Below are positions 49,142 through 53,240 of a stretch of 53,240 bases of DNA, piece by piece (positions within the stretch are counted from its first letter, which is position 1; every line of letters starts with the position of its first letter). The translations under genes were made by a program, and so were the position numbers. The notes under the pieces were generated by a model, which saw nothing but the letters and a program-made list of their open reading frames with translations, was not told the DNA's origin and made no database searches. Source of the DNA: Spirulina sp. SIO3F2 (lineage in GTDB: Bacteria; Cyanobacteriota; Cyanobacteriia; Cyanobacteriales; Spirulinaceae); the NCBI GenBank assembly GCA_010672165.1, contig JAAHHN010000018.1, forward strand, positions 1-53,240, given 5' to 3'.

Positions 49142-50563
49142 ATGAAAATAAAACTTATAAAGTTTAGGCCTCCGAAAAAAATTGACATTCAAAAGTATAG
49201 ACTGAGACTGCTATATGCCACTTCTGCATCTATAACCAGTATCCTCACAATTTGGTTCTTTGCAGGATATCACTTTGCAGGTAAAGCTGAAGAAGCGATC
49301 GATTCTGAAATCGAGAAAATGCATACTGTCTGTCCCAAAAGAGAAGCAAATTCAGCAGCAAGCAAGTATAAAATTCTGAGTGAACAACTATTTATTTCAA
49401 ACACCAAAAGACGAGAGGGAACACAATACCCAAACTATTCTACATATGTTTACTCTGAATATATTTACCATGCATTAAAATCTCAGAGCGTTGATACTAT
49501 ATCACCCAAAAAGTTACAGAGGTATTTGATTTTTTATTCAGACGAAATCAATCAAATTCGAGATCACTTACTGACATCTAAATCTCTAGATTTTGGACAG
49601 GATTATGATCTCAAGGAGCTAAAAGAAAAAGACTATTTTAGCACTATCAGCAGTAGATCCTTCGTAGAGATACAAGAGATATTAATGCTGGATTTACTTC
49701 ATAAAAGTGCTAAGGATCAGACTAGACTGTTTTTTGACACATTAAAGGCATCAGATGTTTTGCAATACTCTCTTCAAGACAATAACTGTCAATCTTGGAG
49801 TCAGCTAGCTACCATCAAAGAACTACTAGAAGTCCAGTGGCTAGCTCTACGTCTTATCAAGACATTACCATCGAAATGGGAAAACAGATTAGTCAAAAAT
49901 AAAGACAGTGCGATATACCCTCATCGGATTAGCTTTGTCCAAAAGCTAGCAGGATTCTATAGAACTAGAAACGATACAGAGTATTTTGTTTCTTCTGACC
50001 GTGAATACCAAGAAAAATTTCATTCTGCTCGAATCATCAAGCTCGTCCAGTCACTACAGAAGCCATATCTCATATTTGTTGCATTTGATAACTGGAATCG
50101 GAATGATCTTACTGCAAAAACAATCAGAAATAAAATCAATGATGAGGGAATTTGCAAACTTGATCCCAATAAAATCCAGCGAAACTTATCAACATCATCT
50201 TGGTGGAGTTTTGCAAGTCAGTATAATACTCATGCAGCAAGAAATATAGTTTGGTATGCTAGATATCTCGTTCATCGAGAGCTGACGATAAAAGTATTAC
50301 AGCTCAAAGAAATGGCTAATCAAAATGGTCAATTTCCAAAAAGGTTCCCAGGGATCGAGAAATCCGAAGTATGTAATGATCTACGTTGGCAATACACCGT
50401 TACAGAAGATGGCCAGAAAATGACCATTCAGATTAATTCGCAGTATTTTCCCAAAGTGCTTGAGACGACCGAATTTGAGAGAACAGGTTGTGAGATCCCT
50501 CGTGCTGAGAATTGGAGTTGTGCGCCGCTTTCTTTCACCGCACATATCCCCCACAACGAATAG
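49142..50563 (+). CDS. Unknown membrane-anchored protein, partner of the cyclase-NACHT gene
   Basis: 473 residues of no recognised family. A basic N-terminus, one membrane helix (about 23-47), then a long, helix-rich, charged domain with many Tyr and Lys, facing the periplasm or cytosol depending on topology. A Cys pair occurs near the end (GCEIPRAENWSCAPL) and further Cys are scattered (HTVC, DNNCQSW, GICKL, EVCNDL), suggesting disulfides and hence an extracytoplasmic domain. The end region (LRWQYTVTEDGQKMTIQINSQ) is strand-rich. The gene is AT-rich, starts 9 bp after the cyclase-NACHT gene and is surely co-transcribed with it. It may be the effector or accessory subunit of that protein; this is inference from position. 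Confidence 0.75.
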   Translation: MKIKLIKFRPPKKIDIQKYRLRLLYATSASITSILTIWFFAGYHFAGKAEEAIDSEIEKMHTVCPKREANSAASKYKILSEQLFISNTKRREGTQYPNYSTYVYSEYIYHALKSQSVDTISPKKLQRYLIFYSDEINQIRDHLLTSKSLDFGQDYDLKELKEKDYFSTISSRSFVEIQEILMLDLLHKSAKDQTRLFFDTLKASDVLQYSLQDNNCQSWSQLATIKELLEVQWLALRLIKTLPSKWENRLVKNKDSAIYPHRISFVQKLAGFYRTRNDTEYFVSSDREYQEKFHSARIIKLVQSLQKPYLIFVAFDNWNRNDLTAKTIRNKINDEGICKLDPNKIQRNLSTSSWWSFASQYNTHAARNIVWYARYLVHRELTIKVLQLKEMANQNGQFPKRFPGIEKSEVCNDLRWQYTVTEDGQKMTIQINSQYFPKVLETTEFERTGCEIPRAENWSCAPLSFTAHIPHNE

Positions 50564-50645
50564 CTCAATCATAAAGTGAGCAAAATCAATGCTCTCCCAA
50601 CCAAAACCCAAACGTATCAATCTTTGCACACCACTGCTCAACTCC

Positions 50646-50676
50646 ATTATTCTTCCTCTCCCCGAGCCACCAACTG
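50646..50676. repeat. 31-bp direct repeat, right copy
   Basis: Partner of 46354-46384 (26 of 31 identical). Confidence 0.5.
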
Positions 50677-50765
50677 CTCCACCATCCCATCCACTTCAGC
50701 CTGCAACACCGCCACCGAAGGCAACTAACTCCGAAACTGATCCGGCAGCGCCGTGCGATATTTAT
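50647..50765 (-). pseudogene. Short C-terminal gene remnant with an internal stop
   Basis: Minus-strand translation runs YRTALPDQFRS, a TAG stop, then LPSVAVLQAEVDGMVEQLVA and RGEEE-stop. The amphipathic, acidic tail looks like coding sequence, and its last codons recur at 46354-46384. No parent family recognised. The 248-bp gap between the unknown membrane protein and the TPR-CHAT gene holds nothing else that I can support. Confidence 0.4.
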
Positions 50766-50811
50766 AGAGTAGTAGTTTTACCTGTGAACACAGAGTTATT
50801 GATAACTATAA

Positions 50812-53240
50812 TTAATCCACTGCTCCCGTGATCGTAAACGCTGCCCAATTACCCGGTGCAGGGAACTGCTCCCGTGTAACAAGCATGGCATTGCGCAGAG
50901 CAGCCGCATTATCCTCACCCGCCGCCCGCCGCCGATAAAACTCCGTCATCAGTGCCGCCGTGGGTTGATCGGGAATCGCCCAGAGCGACACCAACACACT
51001 GGCCGCCCCCGCACCAATAAACGCCCGCGATAACCCCAAAACTCCCTCACCGTTGTAGAGTTCACCGCGCCCCGTGTCGCAGGCACTCAACACCGCCAAC
51101 TTGGCATTGAGATCAAGCTGGGTAATCTCCCGCACAGATAAAAAACCATCCTCATCCGCCGTCGGCGCAAGGGCGAGAGAGTTGGCATAGCTGCTGTATT
51201 CCAGTAAACCGTGGGTCGCAAAATGCAAAATCTCGGCTGCGGGCATGGCCGCCGTCACCCGTTTTTCTGTGGCGGCGTCACGAATAAGGGGTTCCGCTTT
51301 CAGGAGAGCCGCGATCGCTTTGGCTTCTGCTTCCGCACCCGGTAGCGGCGCTAAACTGCTGCGATTGAACAGATCCGGTGCATCGGGCACCTCTGGCATC
51401 GTCGGATTGCCAATAATCAGCGCAGGTTGACTGGGGCGGTTGTCCTGAGCATTGCGGCGGGAAGCCTCCAGGAGCTGGATTGAGGGCGCCGTTAAGATCG
51501 TGTGCTGTTCAATCAATTCTTGCCCATTGGCATCTTGCAGCGCCGCAAACGGCACGAGAAAGAGATCACCATCGGCAATAAACGTGACCCGCTGCTCAGG
51601 GTCAGTCGGTAAATAGTCTTGAATAGGCGCAATCAGAAGGCTGTGGAGAGTTTGCAACATGGGGGCAGCACGATTGCTCTGAGCGTTGGAGATGAGGCGG
51701 CGGCGCATTGTGCGAATCAGTCGCTCCAACTCAACCGCTTGTTCGTCCAAGGCAACGGTTTGTTGAACCAGATCACCTTGAGGGGTCACAGCCCAAATAA
51801 TTAGATCCGTGATATCTCGACGGGCAAACTTACCACGATATTTGCGCCAATAGTGGGGATATTTATAGACGAGACTATATTGCACAATGGTGGTTTTTTC
51901 TCGTCGCGCGATCGCCTTCAACTCCTTAAACGTAACCTTAGAGTCTGTTAACTTCAAATCCTCATCGGGTTTCGTTTTCGCAAAGAGTAGGGTACTCCGG
52001 GCCCGCCCCCGTTCAGAAGCCAACAGCGCGTCTTTTAAACGACCTTGTTGCAGATAAACATGGTGCAACAGCCGATAGATTTCTGCCCCAGGTTCAAAGG
52101 TATTTACTGTTCCTTCATCACGACCCGAACCATGTTGACTAAAGTCAGTGCTTGCAATGATAAAACTCAAGTATTGATTATCGAATTTGAGGGCTTCGAG
52201 AAGATGGTGTTCTGCCTCTGCCAGTTGCCTCAATTGCAGATGTAAAAACCCCAGACGGAGATGACTGTTGCTGGGAAAACTTGCCTGAAATGCTTCAATC
52301 TCGTGGGTTGAGTTTTGTTGTTGATAGTCCGCTAGATATTGCTCAATTTGTCCGAGGGCCTGCTGTTGGTAGTCCAAAGCTTGAGTCAGATTCTCCTGCA
52401 AAAATGCCAGTTCACTCAAGGCTTCCAACGTTTGGAATTGTTGGTGGTAAGGGAGTGGTGCTGTGGGCTGCTGGGCGAGGGCAAGGTTTTCTTGGTTGAG
52501 TTGAACGGCTTGGGGATATTGCTCGATATCCCGATGGTATTCAGCCTGGGTTTTAGTGAGATGAAATAAATTCCAATGGTCGTCTGGCTCGTGCTGACGA
52601 AGATAAGCGATGGTGTCATGTAATATCGCGATCGCGCCTTCGACCTCACCCTCAGCATGTAGACTTTGGGCTAAATCCCTGCCAACCGTTGCGACAGACT
52701 GTCTGGGTGTAGGATTGTCAAGGGTTTTGGCGAGTTCCAGGGCCTCTTCGCCCACCGCAACTGCCCGAGGCAAATCATAGAATGACAAAATCCAGGACGA
52801 AAAACGCAGCGCTTCGACCACCTCACCAGGCCCTCGCATCTGGCGGTTGAGTTCTACCCATTCCTGACCCACCTCAATTGCTCGTTCTGAAAGCGTATTG
52901 CTCCGGGTTCCGATATACGCTGAAACTAAATTTCTGAGTACGGCATAATAACTTTCTGGACGCAGCGGGCGACGGGCTTCACGCTCTAAGAACTCCCGTC
53001 CGAAGGGATCACCATATTCCTGGTAAATATCGGCGAGGTGTTGGAGAATAACTGACTCCTGTAGTAATTGGTAGTGGCGAACTTCCGGATCAGCATCAAA
53101 CTCCAAACTCCGGGTCATCTCCAGCGCTGTTTCTAGCGCGGCTTGTGCCTCTTCATATCGTTTCAGCAGCAGTAAGGAATAGCCATACTCATGCCAGATA
53201 TCAGATTCTCGCCACTGATCCCCCTCCGCCTGTGCTGCTT
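50812..53240 (-). CDS. TPR-repeat CHAT-domain protease, N-terminus cut by window edge
   Basis: The reading frame is open to the right edge; the ATG at 53118 is probably internal, because upstream codons encode another TPR helix pair (WHEYGYSLLLLKRYEEAQAAL). At least 808 residues are present: about 480 residues of TPR-like repeats (ALDYQQQALGQIEQYL, LRLGFLHLQLRQLAEAEHHL, YRLLHHVYLQQGRLKDALLA) and a C-terminal CHAT domain with LFLVPFAAL, LPGAEAEAKAI, the catalytic His in LHFATHGLL (codon at 51211-51213) and Cys in VLSACDTGRG (codon at 51079-51081), then SLWAIPD. TPR-CHAT proteins are proteases regulated by protein interactions and widespread in filamentous cyanobacteria. No signal peptide is visible in this part. 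Confidence 0.93.
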   Translation of the reverse strand, partial: AAQAEGDQWRESDIWHEYGYSLLLLKRYEEAQAALETALEMTRSLEFDADPEVRHYQLLQESVILQHLADIYQEYGDPFGREFLEREARRPLRPESYYAVLRNLVSAYIGTRSNTLSERAIEVGQEWVELNRQMRGPGEVVEALRFSSWILSFYDLPRAVAVGEEALELAKTLDNPTPRQSVATVGRDLAQSLHAEGEVEGAIAILHDTIAYLRQHEPDDHWNLFHLTKTQAEYHRDIEQYPQAVQLNQENLALAQQPTAPLPYHQQFQTLEALSELAFLQENLTQALDYQQQALGQIEQYLADYQQQNSTHEIEAFQASFPSNSHLRLGFLHLQLRQLAEAEHHLLEALKFDNQYLSFIIASTDFSQHGSGRDEGTVNTFEPGAEIYRLLHHVYLQQGRLKDALLASERGRARSTLLFAKTKPDEDLKLTDSKVTFKELKAIARREKTTIVQYSLVYKYPHYWRKYRGKFARRDITDLIIWAVTPQGDLVQQTVALDEQAVELERLIRTMRRRLISNAQSNRAAPMLQTLHSLLIAPIQDYLPTDPEQRVTFIADGDLFLVPFAALQDANGQELIEQHTILTAPSIQLLEASRRNAQDNRPSQPALIIGNPTMPEVPDAPDLFNRSSLAPLPGAEAEAKAIAALLKAEPLIRDAATEKRVTAAMPAAEILHFATHGLLEYSSYANSLALAPTADEDGFLSVREITQLDLNAKLAVLSACDTGRGELYNGEGVLGLSRAFIGAGAASVLVSLWAIPDQPTAALMTEFYRRRAAGEDNAAALRNAMLVTREQFPAPGNWAAFTITGAVD

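Noticed and set aside
42565-53240. Complete eCIS or phage structural genes expected to accompany the eCIS-type ATPase
   Set aside because: Searched by eye on both strands through the whole window; no sheath, tube, spike or baseplate protein was seen.

Overview
The window looks like chromosomal DNA of a cyanobacterium. The evidence is the frequent HIP1 octamer GCGATCGC, the plsX-fabH pair, DevBCA-type exporter genes, DUF928, DUF6391 and PEP-CTERM proteins, CHASE2 cyclases and AAA-like/WD40 proteins typical of cyanobacteria. The species cannot be named from the sequence. No tRNA, rRNA, CRISPR array, integrase or complete transposase gene was seen.

Left part (1-8.5 kb): mostly housekeeping. fabH (cut by the left edge) and plsX form a fatty acid/phospholipid operon on the minus strand. 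On the plus strand follow a PBP4-type D-Ala-D-Ala carboxypeptidase, a membrane-anchored HExxH putative metalloprotease and a family 2 glycosyltransferase. A glutathione S-transferase, a DUF6391 protein and a sulfatase-modifying-factor-like protein come next.

From 8.7 kb on the window is an accessory region rich in signalling and conflict-type genes. Its backbone is one gene pair present three times (8.7-13.8, 21.1-26.0 and 37.5-42.5 kb). Each pair is head-to-head: on the minus strand a ~1160-1200 residue AAA-like STAND ATPase with one membrane segment and about 14 WD40 repeats, and on the plus strand a ~450 residue AAA-like ATPase with an N-terminal VMAP-like helix-turn-helix. Different genes sit behind each pair: an FGE-like protein; a Fic protein with its own palindromic operator; a secreted CHAT protease.

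Between pairs 1 and 2 is an eCIS-like module: a Pvc15/Afp15-type AAA+ ATPase and a DUF4157 'eCIS core' protein whose C-terminus is a GGDEF domain. It is followed by a PEP-CTERM pentapeptide-repeat protein whose upstream region shares a precisely spaced motif block with that of the ATPase. Between pairs 2 and 3 lies a cyclic-nucleotide cluster: CHAT, DUF928, CHASE2-adenylate cyclase, a collapsed CHAT pseudogene, an acyltransferase fused to a cyclic-nucleotide-binding (CNMP) domain, and a DevC-DevA-DevB exporter whose ATPase carries two CNMP domains. After pair 3 come a DUF2853 protein with three internal repeats, a LamG plus caspase-like protease gene, a cyclase-NACHT-membrane protein with a partner of unknown function, and a TPR-CHAT protease cut by the right edge.

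Inferred overall picture: an island of NTPase sensors, nucleotide cyclases and caspase-like proteases, reshaped by repeats, small inverted-repeat elements, duplications and gene decay. The strongest leads are the triplicated divergent STAND cassette, the DUF4157-GGDEF protein with its ATPase, and the cNMP-controlled acyltransferase/exporter cluster.
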